NCBI RefSeq assembly: GCF_900635775.1 | Contig: NZ_LR134167.1 | Coordinates: 405,001-469,000, forward strand | Reading direction: 5' to 3' | Source of the DNA: Avibacterium volantium | Lineage (GTDB): Bacteria; Pseudomonadota; Gammaproteobacteria; Enterobacterales; Pasteurellaceae | DNA length: 64,000 bases | Shown: piece by piece, positions 10,992 to 21,733 of the stretch | How the letters are laid out: each line of letters starts with the position of its first letter | Position numbering within the stretch: position 1 is the stretch's first letter | The notes under the pieces: model-generated | Database searches by the model: none | What the model was told of the DNA's origin: nothing | What the model saw: only the letters and a program-made list of their open reading frames with translations | Program-made: the position numbers and the translations under genes

Positions 10992-11030
10992 TCAGAAAAA
11001 GAGAATAGTTTTTTAGCAAGTTTGTGTGAT

Positions 11031-11052
11031 TTTTGCGGAATAGATCACAAAA
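11031..11052. promoter_or_regulatory. candidate CRP site, half canonical and half CRP-S-like
   Basis: The core reads TGCGG-N6-TCACA inside matching A/T flanks. One half equals the canonical CRP half-site. The other begins TGCG, as in Pasteurellaceae CRP-S (Sxy-dependent) sites. The position, about 230 bp upstream of the fucI start, fits catabolite control of fucose use. Confidence 0.45.
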
Positions 11053-11074
11053 AATGACCGTTTATAGCAAAATA

Positions 11075-11117
11075 AAATGCCCGATTTAACATTTGATTAT
11101 TAAATCGGGCATTTTTT
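11075..11117 (-). terminator. fucR terminator
   Basis: Long stem AATGCCCGATTTAA / TTAAATCGGGCATT, A/T-rich on both sides, lying just after the fucR stop in the minus direction. It should separate fucR transcription from the fucI promoter. Confidence 0.75.
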
Positions 11118-11131
11118 ACTTTAAAGAGCGG

Positions 11132-11881
11132 TCAAAAAGCGAGATGAATTTCTTGTTCTTTACAATAATTTTGTAAACTTTCATTCGGTGCTTGATCGGT
11201 GAATAAAATGTCTAACTGAGAAAGCTCACCTAATTTTATAAGATTTTTACGCTCAAATTTAGAGCTATCCAATAATAAGAATTTCTGCGCAGACGCATCA
11301 ATTAATTTGCGTTTGATGGACGCATTTAGTTCATTAGACTCCCAAATTGCCCCACTGCTGTCCACCCCAGTACAAGAAAAAACACATAAATCAATATGCA
11401 AACGAAGCAAAAGCTGCTCCGAAAGTGGGCCATAAAAAGCGGCATATTTTGCTGAATAAACACCGCCTGTGGCAATGGTTGTAACATTAGGTTTATTAAC
11501 TAACGCATTGATATTATGCATAGAATTGGTAACAACGGTGCAAGGAATATCAGGAATCAGCTGCGCAAAGTGCCAGCTACTGGAACTCGCATCTAAGCCG
11601 ATTACCGCACCCTCAAACACATAATCCACCACCTGCTGCGCTATATACTTTTTCGCTTCAGAATTTAAACGTTGTCTTGCTTGAAATGAGCGGCCAATAT
11701 CCTTTGATTGGCTACTCATTGCACCTCCGTGTACTCGATGTAATAAGCCTTTTTGATTTAATGCTCGCAAATCTCGGCGAATGGTTTCCACCGACACACC
11801 AAACTGCTGAGCAAGCTCATTAACATTCACTTTCCCTACTGAATTGACAAGCTGTAAAATTTGCGACGTTCTTGTTGGCAT
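11132..11881 (-). CDS. fucR: L-fucose operon regulator, DeoR family
   Basis: 249-aa transcriptional regulator. An N-terminal DeoR helix-turn-helix (about residues 5-57, with VNELAQQFGVSVETIRRDLR) is followed by a sugar-phosphate sensor domain typical of DeoR C-terminal domains (GLDASSSSWHFAQ, LDSSKF). The position directly upstream of fucI, as in H. influenzae, identifies the target operon; the effector is probably fuculose 1-phosphate by analogy with E. coli FucR. It starts 42 nt after deoC and may share a transcript with it. Confidence 0.88.
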   Translation of the reverse strand: MPTRTSQILQLVNSVGKVNVNELAQQFGVSVETIRRDLRALNQKGLLHRVHGGAMSSQSKDIGRSFQARQRLNSEAKKYIAQQVVDYVFEGAVIGLDASSSSWHFAQLIPDIPCTVVTNSMHNINALVNKPNVTTIATGGVYSAKYAAFYGPLSEQLLLRLHIDLCVFSCTGVDSSGAIWESNELNASIKRKLIDASAQKFLLLDSSKFERKNLIKLGELSQLDILFTDQAPNESLQNYCKEQEIHLAF

Positions 11882-11923
11882 TATTCCTCCAAACGGTCAA
11901 AACAGTCATTCGGGCATTATAAA

Positions 11924-12613
11924 TTAATACCCATTCCCCTGCGCATTCGTTCCTTTCACAATAGCAACGCCAGCGCTTACGCCTAGACGGGTTGCGCCAG
12001 CATTGAGCATTGCTAGTGCGGTGGCGGTGTCGCGGATGCCGCCTGAGGCTTTTACTTCCACCTTGTCGCCGACGGTTTGCTTCATCAATGCAACGTCTTC
12101 AACCGTTGCGCCGCCGGTGCTAAAACCTGTGGAAGTTTTAACAAATGCCACCTTGAGCGCTTTGCAGATTTCGCAAGCCTTGACGATTTCTTCTTTGGTT
12201 AGTAGGCAGGTTTCTAAAATCACTTTTAAGGTTTTGCCTTGGCAAGCCGCAAGCACGGTGGCAATATCTTGTTCCACCGCTTGCCATTGATGGGCTTTGG
12301 CAAGGCCAATGTTGATCACCATATCAATTTCATCAGCCCCCGCATTAATGGCTTGCTCCGCTTCAAAGGCTTTCACTTGGCTTAAATTTGCCCCTAAGGG
12401 AAAGCCAACAACGGTGCAAATTTTCACCGCACTTTTCTCTTTGCCATTTTGTGTGAGTGCCTGCTTAGCCAGTGGAATATAGGCGGAGTTTATGCACACG
12501 GAACAAAATTGGTGTTCAATCGCTTCTTGGCATAAGTTAAGAATATCTTGTGGGGTTTTATCTGCGCCAAGGGCGGTGTGGTCAATGTATTTGGCAATAT
12601 CTTGTGGTTGCAT
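11924..12613 (-). CDS. deoC: deoxyribose-phosphate aldolase
   Basis: Class I aldolase splitting 2-deoxyribose 5-phosphate into glyceraldehyde 3-phosphate and acetaldehyde during deoxynucleoside catabolism. The Schiff-base lysine lies in FVKTSTGF at about residue 159. The second catalytic lysine is in [11 protein letters not shown]. The 229-aa length fits the short bacterial DeoC subfamily. The ATG has an AAGGA ribosome-binding site. It is upstream of fucR; no other deo genes are in the window. Confidence 0.95.
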   Translation of the reverse strand: MQPQDIAKYIDHTALGADKTPQDILNLCQEAIEHQFCSVCINSAYIPLAKQALTQNGKEKSAVKICTVVGFPLGANLSQVKAFEAEQAINAGADEIDMVINIGLAKAHQWQAVEQDIATVLAACQGKTLKVILETCLLTKEEIVKACEICKALKVAFVKTSTGFSTGGATVEDVALMKQTVGDKVEVKASGGIRDTATALAMLNAGATRLGVSAGVAIVKGTNAQGNGY

Positions 12614-12749
12614 TGTTTGTCCTTAATCTTGTCTGGATTTGTGCTATATCATAACCTAAAAGCGGTGGTGAGCGCGAAATTTCTTTAGCCCTTATGCGTA
12701 AAATCCTTTAGAATAAACAGCAATATTGAAATCAAATGAGGATTGAAAA

Positions 12750-13673
12750 ATGATTATTGTAACTGGCGGCGCAGGCTTTATTGGCAGTAACATCGTAAAA
12801 GCGTTAAACGAGATTGGACGCACAGATATTTTAGTGGTGGACGATTTAAAAGACGGCACAAAATTCGTCAATTTAGTGGATTTGGATATTGCGGATTATT
12901 GCGATAAAGACGACTTTATTGCCTCCATTATGGCAGGCGATGATTTAGGCGAGATTGATGTGATCTTCCACGAGGGGGCGTGTTCCGCCACCACGGAATG
13001 GGACGGTAAATTTGTAATGGAAAACAATTATGAATATTCCAAAGAGTTATTACATTATTGTTTAGATCGCCAAATTCCTTTCTATTACGCCTCCAGCGCT
13101 GCCACCTACGGCGACAGCGATACCTTTGTAGAAGCGCGTGAGTTTGAAAAACCGTTGAACGTGTATGGCTACTCAAAATTCTTGTTCGATGAATATGTGC
13201 GTAAAATTTTACCTGAGGCACAATCGCCCGTCTGCGGTTTCAAATATTTCAATGTGTATGGGCCAAGAGAGCAGCACAAAGGTAGTATGGCGAGCGTGGC
13301 ATTCCACCTCAACAATCAAATTTTGAAAGGGGAAAACCCAAAACTGTTCGCAGGTAGCGAGCATTTCTTGCGTGATTTCGTTTATGTCGGCGATGTGGCA
13401 GCGGTAAATATCTGGTGCTGGCAACAGGGCATTTCGGGCATTTACAACTGCGGAACGGGCAAAGCGGAAAGTTTTGAAGCCGTGGCTCAAGCTGTCCTAA
13501 AATTCCACGGCAAAGGGCAAATTGAAACGATCCCCTTCCCAGAACATTTAAAAAGCCGTTACCAAGAATACACCCAAGCGGATTTAACCAAACTGCGCGC
13601 CACGGGCTATGACAAGCCATTTAAAAGCGTTGCCGAAGGTGTCAGCGAATATATGGCGTGGTTGAATAAATAA
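12750..13673 (+). CDS. hldD: ADP-L-glycero-D-manno-heptose 6-epimerase
   Basis: Converts ADP-D-glycero-D-manno-heptose to the L-glycero form used by heptosyltransferases for the LPS inner core. This is an extended short-chain dehydrogenase: the NADP-binding GGAGFIGSN is at 6-14 and the catalytic YxxxK as YGYSK at 139-143. Length is 307 aa (E. coli 310). A GAGGA ribosome-binding site precedes the ATG. In enterics hldD, waaF and waaC are adjacent; here the same order is kept but a repeat array of about 575 bp separates hldD from waaF. Confidence 0.97.
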   Translation: MIIVTGGAGFIGSNIVKALNEIGRTDILVVDDLKDGTKFVNLVDLDIADYCDKDDFIASIMAGDDLGEIDVIFHEGACSATTEWDGKFVMENNYEYSKELLHYCLDRQIPFYYASSAATYGDSDTFVEAREFEKPLNVYGYSKFLFDEYVRKILPEAQSPVCGFKYFNVYGPREQHKGSMASVAFHLNNQILKGENPKLFAGSEHFLRDFVYVGDVAAVNIWCWQQGISGIYNCGTGKAESFEAVAQAVLKFHGKGQIETIPFPEHLKSRYQEYTQADLTKLRATGYDKPFKSVAEGVSEYMAWLNK

Positions 13674-13698
13674 CATAACTACGCAATTAAATCAGATG

Positions 13699-13843
13699 TA
13701 GGGGCGAACCTATGTGTTCGCCCAAAATAACAGGATTAGTCGTAAAAATTAGCAAAATTTTCACCGCACTTTTATTTTTAGCCAAATAAGTGTGGTGGGA
13801 AAAGCATGATTTTGATTGGGCGGACACATAGGTCCGCCCCTAC
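13699..13843 (+). mobile_element. USS-carrying MITE-like element, copy 1
   Basis: A 145-bp element bounded by roughly 25-bp inverted repeats, each itself a hairpin (GGGCGAAC ... GTTCGCCC at the left, GGGCGGAC ... GTCCGCCC at the right). Both ends read TA. The core holds an inverted USS pair: ACCGCACTT at 13763-13771 is intact and the partner reads AAGTGTGGT. It has no coding capacity. Copies lie at 13911, 14123 and (inverted) 17363. Confidence 0.7.
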
Positions 13844-13910
13844 GATATGAAATTATTTCGTGATTAAACAAATAATTTTGACTATTTTTGTAGATAAATA
13901 TAGCAAATTG

Positions 13911-14054
13911 TAGGGGCGAACCTGCGTGTTTGCCCAAAATAACAGGATTAGTCGTAAAAAATTAGCAAAATTTCCACCGCACTTTTATTTTTAGCCAAAT
14001 AAGTGTGGGGAAAAGCGTAATTTTTGATTGGGCGGACACATAGGTCCGCCCCTA
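13911..14054 (+). mobile_element. USS-carrying MITE-like element, copy 2
   Basis: Second copy, 144 bp. The left hairpin differs slightly (CCTGCGTGTTTGCCC). The left USS arm ACCGCACTT at 13976-13984 is intact and the right arm is mutated to AAGTGTGGG. The terminal TA is kept at both ends. Confidence 0.7.
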
Positions 14055-14122
14055 CGATATGAAATTATTTCGTGATTAAACAAATAATTTTGACCATTTT
14101 TGCAGATAAACATAGCAAATTG

Positions 14123-14272
14123 TAGGGGCGAACCTATGTGTTCGCCCGAAATAACAGGATTAGTCGTAAAAATTAGCAAAAACTTCACCGTACTTTTCTT
14201 TTTAGCTAAATATAAGTGCGGTTGGAAATTGGCGATTTTTGAGTGAGTGAGCGAACATAGCGTTCCCCCGAC
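14123..14272 (+). mobile_element. USS-carrying MITE-like element, copy 3 (degenerate)
   Basis: Third copy. The left terminal hairpin is intact; the right terminal hairpin has decayed (GCGAACATAGCGTTCCCCC at 14250-14268). Here the left USS arm is mutated (ACCGTACTT) and the right arm is intact (AAGTGCGGT at 14214-14222), the reverse of copies 1 and 2. A TATAAT at 14279-14284, just outside, may serve as -10 for waaF. Confidence 0.6.
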
Positions 14273-14308
14273 AATTGATATAATTCACACATTAATGAGA
14301 ACCGCAGA

Positions 14309-15364
14309 ATGAACATCTTAGTAATTGGCCCATCTTGGGTTGGCGATATGATGATGTCGCACAGTTTATATCAATGCTTAAAACAGCAATATCCTGATTG
14401 CCAAATTGATGTGCTTGCGCCAAATTGGTGTAAACCCTTGTTGGAAAGAATGCCGGAAGTTAGAGGGGCGCTCACAATGCCCATCGGACACGGCACCTTT
14501 GGCTTGAAACAGCGCTATGAAATTGGGAAAAGCCTAAGACATCAATATGATATGGCGATTGTATTGCCAAACTCGCTCAAATCTGCGTTTATTCCTGTGT
14601 TTGCCAAAATTGCCCGCCGCCGTGGTTGGAAAGGGGAAAGCCGTTATTTCTTTTTGAATGATTTACGCACCAATAAAAATGATTACCCAATGATGGTGCA
14701 GCGCTATGTGGCATTGGCTTATGAAAAAAACGCTGTGCCAACGGCAGCACAAATGACCTTTCCTTACCCTTATTTACAGGTGAGTAGCCAACAAATCGAG
14801 CAAACCAAAAACCATTTCCACGCACAACTTGCACAGGCAGAAAATCGCTCTGCGATTGGTTTTTGTCCGGGCGCGGAGTTTGGCCCTGCCAAGCGCTGGC
14901 CGCATTATCATTATGCTGCGCTTGCTCAAATGCTGATTGAAAAAGGTTACAGCATTCGCCTGTTTGGTTCAGCAAAAGATGAACAAGTGGGTGATGAAAT
15001 TCGTGCCAGTCTGCCAGAAAATTTACAGCCGTACTGCTTAAATTTAGCGGGGCAAACCAGCCTTAATCAAGCGGTAGATTTAATCGCAGATTGCCAAGGC
15101 GTGGTTACCAACGATAGCGGATTAATGCACGTTGCGGCGGCGGTGCAGCGTCCGCTTGTAGCGCTTTATGGCCCAACTAGCCCGCAATACACGCCACCAT
15201 TATCCCATCACGCGGTGATTATTCGCCTACAAAAAGGCGGATTAGAAAAAATTCGTCATGGCAAAGACAGCGCCGAAGGCTATCATCAAAGTCTTATCGA
15301 CATCACGCCTGCGATGGTAATGGAAAAATTAAGCGAAATTTTACCGCACTTTGATCTGGCATAA
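14309..15364 (+). CDS. waaF: ADP-heptose:LPS heptosyltransferase II
   Basis: GT9 enzyme (351 aa) that adds the second heptose to the LPS inner core at the inner membrane. The N-terminus ILVIGPSWVGDMMMSHSLY is diagnostic for WaaF, as is VTNDSGLMHVAAAVQRP near residues 268-284 for donor binding. Length and order (hldD, waaF, waaC) match the enteric cluster. waaC begins 13 nt downstream, so they are co-transcribed. A USS (ACCGCACTT) is embedded near the 3' end. Confidence 0.95.
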   Translation: MNILVIGPSWVGDMMMSHSLYQCLKQQYPDCQIDVLAPNWCKPLLERMPEVRGALTMPIGHGTFGLKQRYEIGKSLRHQYDMAIVLPNSLKSAFIPVFAKIARRRGWKGESRYFFLNDLRTNKNDYPMMVQRYVALAYEKNAVPTAAQMTFPYPYLQVSSQQIEQTKNHFHAQLAQAENRSAIGFCPGAEFGPAKRWPHYHYAALAQMLIEKGYSIRLFGSAKDEQVGDEIRASLPENLQPYCLNLAGQTSLNQAVDLIADCQGVVTNDSGLMHVAAAVQRPLVALYGPTSPQYTPPLSHHAVIIRLQKGGLEKIRHGKDSAEGYHQSLIDITPAMVMEKLSEILPHFDLA

Positions 15365-15377
15365 ATAAGGCAGCACG

Positions 15378-17339
<1,962 letters not shown>

Positions 17340-17362
17340 TACTGTATTGGCGTATTATCTCG

Positions 17363-17496
17363 TAGGGGCGGACTGATGTGTCCGCCCATTTAAAATCGCG
17401 GTTTATTTTATTAAAAATAAAAGTGCGGTGAAATTTTGCCAGTTTTTCCTGCGATTAATTCTGTCCATTTTGGGCGAACACATAGGTTCGCCCCTA
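17363..17496 (-). mobile_element. USS-carrying MITE-like element, copy 4 (inverted)
   Basis: A 134-bp copy in the opposite orientation to the array at 13699. Read on the minus strand it aligns end to end with copy 1: same terminal hairpins (GGGCGAAC ... GTTCGCCC), same CAGGATT-like and A/T core, same TA ends. It retains one USS (AAGTGCGGT at 17421-17429). It lies in the anmK-murQ spacer. Confidence 0.7.
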
Positions 17497-17560
17497 AGAA
17501 AATTATTCTTTATAAAATAATATGTTACAGTTATTTTTGGGTTCTAACCCTATTTATTAT

Positions 17561-18682
17561 TCAACAATCCTTAGGATAAATCACCCCTAAACTCACCGCC
17601 TTTGTTGCGCCGGTAACGCTAGGTTCGTTGGAGGGTAAATTTTCCATTCGGCGGTAAGCTAACCACGCGAAGGCGGCGGCTTCTAAATAATCTGTGTCTA
17701 AGCCGTAATCTGTGGTGGTGGCGATTTGCCAATCGGGCAGTAAACGTTGCAAGTGAGCCATAATAACAGGGTTTTTCGCGCCGCCGCCGCAGACTAATAA
17801 TAAACAAGGAAGCGTGTTGTGTTGGCTTAAATGTTGCAGATCTTGCGCAGTGCATTGTGCGGTAAATTCTGCTAGCGTTGCTTGCACATCTTGAGGGGAA
17901 AGTGCGGTGTGTTTTTGCAGAATTTTTTCTAGCCACGCCAAGTTAAATAATTCTCGCCCAGTGCTTTTCGGGGCAGGCAAGGAAAAATAAGGATCTGCCA
18001 GCAAATCTTGCAACAACGCAGGATTACTTCGCCCAGACGCTGCCCATTTGCCATTTTTATCATAGCTTTTCCCTTGATGTTTGGCGATCCAACTATCTAG
18101 CAACGCATTGCCCACGCCGGTGTCGTAACCTAGCACGGGCTGGTTTGGGATCAGCACAGAAATATTGCTAATCCCACCAATATTCAGCACCACGGTATTT
18201 CGCGTAGGATCAGCAAACACATTGTGGTGGAATGCAGGCACGAGTGGCGCGCCCTGTCCGCCATAAGCCATATCTTTACGGCGAAAATCAGCCACGGTAG
18301 TAATACCTGTGCGGGCAGCAATAATATTGGCATCGCCTAATTGCCAAGTAAAGGGCGATTGCCCTTGCGGTGCGTGCCAAATGGTTTGTCCGTGGCAGCC
18401 TACTGCCTGAATTTGTTCCGTTTTAAGAGAATGTTTCGCCAAAAATTGGTTGATGCTTTCTGTATAAAGTACGCCAAGTTGATGATCTAGTTCGCCAATT
18501 TGCTGTAACGAGCCTTGCCCTTGCTGGCAAAGTGCGGTGATATTTTGGCGCAAATTTTGTGGCATTGGCACAAAATCCGTGGCGACCACTTGCGCAGGCT
18601 GAGTGGAAAAATCCATTAGCGCGAGATCCACGCCGTCAAGGCTCGTGCCAGACATCACGCCAAGGTAATAATGGGATTGCAT
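17561..18682 (-). CDS. anmK: anhydro-N-acetylmuramic acid kinase
   Basis: Phosphorylates and hydrolyses 1,6-anhydro-MurNAc to MurNAc 6-phosphate, feeding MurQ. The N-terminal [15 protein letters not shown] at about residues 8-22 is the ATP-binding signature, and the C-terminal [11 protein letters not shown] is the second nucleotide-binding loop. At 373 aa it is close to E. coli AnmK (369). The ATG at 18682 has GGAA at a good distance; an in-frame ATG at 18694 is possible. anmK followed by murQ makes a two-gene recycling unit. Confidence 0.95.
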   Translation of the reverse strand: MQSHYYLGVMSGTSLDGVDLALMDFSTQPAQVVATDFVPMPQNLRQNITALCQQGQGSLQQIGELDHQLGVLYTESINQFLAKHSLKTEQIQAVGCHGQTIWHAPQGQSPFTWQLGDANIIAARTGITTVADFRRKDMAYGGQGAPLVPAFHHNVFADPTRNTVVLNIGGISNISVLIPNQPVLGYDTGVGNALLDSWIAKHQGKSYDKNGKWAASGRSNPALLQDLLADPYFSLPAPKSTGRELFNLAWLEKILQKHTALSPQDVQATLAEFTAQCTAQDLQHLSQHNTLPCLLLVCGGGAKNPVIMAHLQRLLPDWQIATTTDYGLDTDYLEAAAFAWLAYRRMENLPSNEPSVTGATKAVSLGVIYPKDC

Positions 18683-18770
18683 AAACATTTCCATAGAAAA
18701 TTTGAATTGGCGATATTCTATTATAAAATAGCGCAGATTTTTATCTTAAACCGACAGAACAAGGATTTTT

Positions 18771-20141
18771 ATGAAAAATTTAAGCGTAGTGATTTTGGCT
18801 GCAGGCAAAGGCACAAGAATGTATTCCGATTTGCCAAAAGTGTTACATAAAGTTGCAGGCAAGCCAATGGTGAAGCACGTTATTGATACAGCAAAACAGC
18901 TCAATGCCGATAATATTCATTTAATTTATGGCCACGGCGCAGAATTATTACAACAACACCTTGCCGATGAAAATGTAAACTGGGTGCTACAACCTGTGCA
19001 ACTTGGTACAGGACACGCAATGCAACAGGCCGCGCCATTTTTCGCTGATGATGAAAATATCGTAATGCTTTATGGTGATGCTCCACTTATCACCGCGCAA
19101 ACCTTGCAAAAACTGATTGATGCTAAACCAGAAAACGGTATTGCCTTATTGACTGCGCATTTGGACGATCCAACAGGCTACGGACGGATTATTCGTCAAG
19201 ATGGCAATGTGGTTGCCATTGTCGAGCAAAAAGATGCCACGCCAGAACAATTAGCCATTCAAGAAGTGAATACAGGCGTAATGGTTTCCAGTGGTGCGAG
19301 TTTTAGAAAATGGCTAGCAAAATTGGATAACAACAATGCGCAAGGCGAATATTATATGACCGATGTGATTAAATTTGCCAACCAAGACGGCTGCAAAGTG
19401 GCTGCTGTGCAAGCGCAAGATTTAATGGAAGTGGAAGGCGCAAATAACCGCTTACAACTGGCTGAGCTTGAGCGTTATTATCAACGTAAACAAGCGGAAA
19501 AATTATTGCTAGCGGGCGTGAGTTTGCGTGATCCCAGCCGCTTCGATCTGCGTGGCGAAATCCTTCACGGTAAAGATGTGGAAATTGATGTGAATGTGAT
19601 TATTGAAGGCAACGTGAAGCTGGGCGATCGAGTTAAAATTGGTGCAGGTTGCATTATCAAAGATTGCGTGATTGGCGATGATGTGGAAATCAAACCTTAT
19701 TCCGTGTTTGAAGATGCCGTGATTGGCGAACAAGCTCAAATCGGGCCTTTCTCACGCCTTCGCCCAGGTACAGAACTTGCCGCACAAACCCATATCGGCA
19801 ACTTCGTTGAAGTGAAGAAATCACACATCGGCAAAGGCTCGAAAGTGAACCACCTCAGCTATGTGGGCGATAGCGAAATTGGCGCAAATTGTAATATCGG
19901 CGCAGGTACTATCACTTGTAACTATGACGGCGTAAACAAATTCAAAACCGTGATTGGTGATGATGTGTTCGTGGGTTCAGACAGCCAACTGGTAGCCCCA
20001 GTAACCATCGCCAAAGGCGCAACCATCGGCGCTGGCACAACCGTTACCAAAGATATTGCAGAAAACGAACTAGTGATCTCACGCGTTCCACAACGTAATA
20101 TCCAAGGCTGGAAACGCCCAGAAAAACTCGAGAAAAAATAA
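18771..20141 (+). CDS. glmU: bifunctional UDP-GlcNAc pyrophosphorylase / GlcN-1-P acetyltransferase
   Basis: Makes UDP-GlcNAc for peptidoglycan and LPS in two steps. The N-terminal uridyltransferase domain (about 1-228) has [18 protein letters not shown]. The C-terminal left-handed beta-helix (about 250-440) is full of hexapeptide repeats and carries the acetyltransferase site. Length is 456 aa, equal to E. coli GlmU. An AAGGA ribosome-binding site lies upstream. It is divergent from anmK by 88 nt. Confidence 0.98.
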   Translation: MKNLSVVILAAGKGTRMYSDLPKVLHKVAGKPMVKHVIDTAKQLNADNIHLIYGHGAELLQQHLADENVNWVLQPVQLGTGHAMQQAAPFFADDENIVMLYGDAPLITAQTLQKLIDAKPENGIALLTAHLDDPTGYGRIIRQDGNVVAIVEQKDATPEQLAIQEVNTGVMVSSGASFRKWLAKLDNNNAQGEYYMTDVIKFANQDGCKVAAVQAQDLMEVEGANNRLQLAELERYYQRKQAEKLLLAGVSLRDPSRFDLRGEILHGKDVEIDVNVIIEGNVKLGDRVKIGAGCIIKDCVIGDDVEIKPYSVFEDAVIGEQAQIGPFSRLRPGTELAAQTHIGNFVEVKKSHIGKGSKVNHLSYVGDSEIGANCNIGAGTITCNYDGVNKFKTVIGDDVFVGSDSQLVAPVTIAKGATIGAGTTVTKDIAENELVISRVPQRNIQGWKRPEKLEKK

Positions 20142-20335
20142 CATGGTTACTATCATTGCTGGCTGTGATGATTTTTTAGCCAAAAGTGAAGATGAACGGA
20201 ACATCTTGCCAATCTTTTTGACTAAGTAGCGATGCCGTTATTCAATGTGCATCAATAATAAGCAATGATGCCCTGCGATAAAGTGCGGTGCATTTTGTCG
20301 CAGTTTTTTATTTTTAATGATCTAAAGGAAAGTTT

Positions 20336-21247
20336 ATGACAACTGAAAATGCTCAAGCCGCTGAAAATACAGTGGATATTCAAGCGCAAACTTCAGCGTT
20401 GATTGAGAAAGTTCACTCAATGGATATGAACACGCTCTTGAATGATTATGTGATCCCTTATGGCACAAAAATTCTGCTTGCGATTGCCATTTATGTGATT
20501 GGTAAAAGTATTGCGCGCTTGCTTAGTCGCCTGCTTGGCAAAGCCGTGTTGCATTCCAGCAAAGATGAAATGCTACAAAGTTTCGTTTCCTCGATCAGCT
20601 ATTTTTTATTTCTCTTAATGGTGATTATTGCCTCGCTGTCCCAACTTGGCATTAATACTTCTTCACTGGTCGCCCTAATCGGTGCGGCGGGTTTAGCGAT
20701 CGGCTTGGCATTACAAAATTCATTACAAAATTTTGCTGGGGGGGTGATGATTTTGATTTTTAAACCTTTCCGTAAAGATGATGTAATTGAATCTAGCGGA
20801 ATAGTGGGAAAAGTAGAGAAAATCGGGATATTATTTTTGGAATTACGCACTGGTGATAACAAAACCATCTTAATCCCAAACGGCAAAGTGTTTGGCGACA
20901 GCATTACCAACTATTCCAGCAACGCCACACGCCGAATCGACTTTATTTTCGATATCGCCTACAAATCTAACATTGAACAAGCGAAAGCCATTGTAGCCGA
21001 CATCTTGGCGCAAGATCCACGCGTATTGAAAGACCCAGAACCCACCATTGCAGTGGGCGCACTTGCCGCAAACAGCGTACAGCTAGTGGTTCGCCCTTGG
21101 GTAAACACCGCGGATTATTGGGCAGTGCATTTTGATGTCACGGAAAAAGTCAAACTCGCCTTTGACCAAGCCGGCATCGAAATCCCATTCCCACAAATGG
21201 ATATTCATTTGCCTGAAAATGCTGAATTAAAAGTGGGGCAGAAGTAA
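20336..21247 (+). CDS. mscS: small-conductance mechanosensitive channel, MscS family
   Basis: 303-aa inner-membrane channel that opens on membrane tension during hypo-osmotic shock. Three N-terminal transmembrane helices are visible. The pore helix ALIGAAGLAIGLALQNSLQ at about 115-133 has the Gly/Ala packing of MscS TM3. The beta domain (FKPFRKDDVIE) and the C-terminal alpha/beta domain follow. It is slightly longer than E. coli MscS (286) owing to a polar N-terminal extension of about 30 residues. It is preceded by a USS and followed by a terminator. Confidence 0.9.
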   Translation: MTTENAQAAENTVDIQAQTSALIEKVHSMDMNTLLNDYVIPYGTKILLAIAIYVIGKSIARLLSRLLGKAVLHSSKDEMLQSFVSSISYFLFLLMVIIASLSQLGINTSSLVALIGAAGLAIGLALQNSLQNFAGGVMILIFKPFRKDDVIESSGIVGKVEKIGILFLELRTGDNKTILIPNGKVFGDSITNYSSNATRRIDFIFDIAYKSNIEQAKAIVADILAQDPRVLKDPEPTIAVGALAANSVQLVVRPWVNTADYWAVHFDVTEKVKLAFDQAGIEIPFPQMDIHLPENAELKVGQK

Positions 21248-21271
21248 TTTCCTTATATTCCGTACATAAAG

Positions 21272-21308
21272 AAAAAACGTATTTGGGGTTTGCTCAAATA
21301 CGTTTTTT
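21272..21308. terminator. terminator after mscS
   Basis: Stem AAAAAACGTATTT / AAATACGTTTTTT with a 10-nt loop. It is A-rich before and T-rich after, so it can stop transcription from both mscS and the convergent operon ending at 21328. Confidence 0.85.
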
Positions 21309-21327
21309 ATTTCGTTGATATTCTACA

Positions 21328-21720
21328 TTAGCATTCCACATTTTTTGCCAGCGTAAATCTCGCCAATTTAGGCATTCTTAATTGAATACGTTCGCGGTTG
21401 AGTGTTAAGGCGTTTTTTGTGGGCTGGTAATCTTGCCATAGGCTAGGATTTTGTGGTAAATCTTCTGGCCAGAAATATTGCACCTTAAAGCCGCGCGCTT
21501 TGCATTCTTGGTGGAGGAGATCGTAGCGGTTTTTGAGAAATTGCAGTTTGTTGAAAAAGAATCGGACGTGTCCTTCGCCTAATTTGTAATCCGCAGGCTG
21601 CCCAGTAAGATTGTATTTTCCTTTCGCAACCGCGTTGGGAATGCGAGTGAGTTCGCGATGTTCGGCGAGCAGGTGTTGATCGCAAAGTTCTTGTGGCGGG
21701 ACAACATTAATCCTTGTCAT
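21328..21720 (-). CDS. pyrimidine dimer DNA glycosylase, T4 endonuclease V family
   Basis: 130-aa protein homologous to phage T4 DenV, which nicks DNA at UV-induced cyclobutane pyrimidine dimers by combined glycosylase and AP-lyase action. The catalytic N-terminus TRINVV gives Thr2, whose amino group attacks the sugar after Met removal, plus Arg3. Glu23 and the flanking Arg22 and Arg26 of T4 DenV are matched (HRELTRIPNAV). The GEGHVRFFFNKLQFLKNRYD block matches DenV GAGHVTFFYDKLEFL. It follows ppx by 13 nt with an AAGGAA ribosome-binding site, as the last gene of the murJ-tamAB-ppx run. The family is rare in bacteria but known in Pasteurellaceae. Confidence 0.9.
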   Translation of the reverse strand: MTRINVVPPQELCDQHLLAEHRELTRIPNAVAKGKYNLTGQPADYKLGEGHVRFFFNKLQFLKNRYDLLHQECKARGFKVQYFWPEDLPQNPSLWQDYQPTKNALTLNRERIQLRMPKLARFTLAKNVEC

Positions 21721-21733
21721 TATTTTTCCTTAT

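Larger units (their letters stand above)
10802..11070 (-). promoter_or_regulatory. fuc operon control region
   Basis: About 270 nt without a gene, upstream of fucI on the minus strand. It contains the palindrome at 10976-10991, a related interrupted inverted repeat at 10853-10880 (TTGAATAAA ... TTTATTGAA) and a CRP-like site at 11031-11052. A possible minus-strand -10 (TAGTAT) lies just upstream of the fucI ribosome-binding site. I see no open reading frame or known riboswitch here. Confidence 0.5.
13699..14272 (+). repeat. 212-bp tandem repeat array, 2.7 copies
   Basis: Units start at 13699, 13911 and 14123, exactly 212 bp apart. Each unit is the MITE-like element plus about 67 bp of A/T-rich flank (13844-13910 and 14055-14122, nearly identical). 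The third unit lacks the flank and is degenerate at its right end. Tandem duplication of element plus flank is the simplest reading. The array fills nearly all of the gap between hldD and waaF. Confidence 0.85.

Noticed and set aside
13699..14272. Tandem 212-bp repeats as a CRISPR array
   Set aside because: Units are identical along their whole length with no unique spacers of constant size, and no cas genes are near.
20143..20229. 28-codon frame MVTIIAGCDDFLAK... directly after glmU
   Set aside because: It has an ATG 1 nt after the glmU stop but no Shine-Dalgarno sequence, is very short, and matches nothing I know. It may be a remnant; not supportable as a gene.
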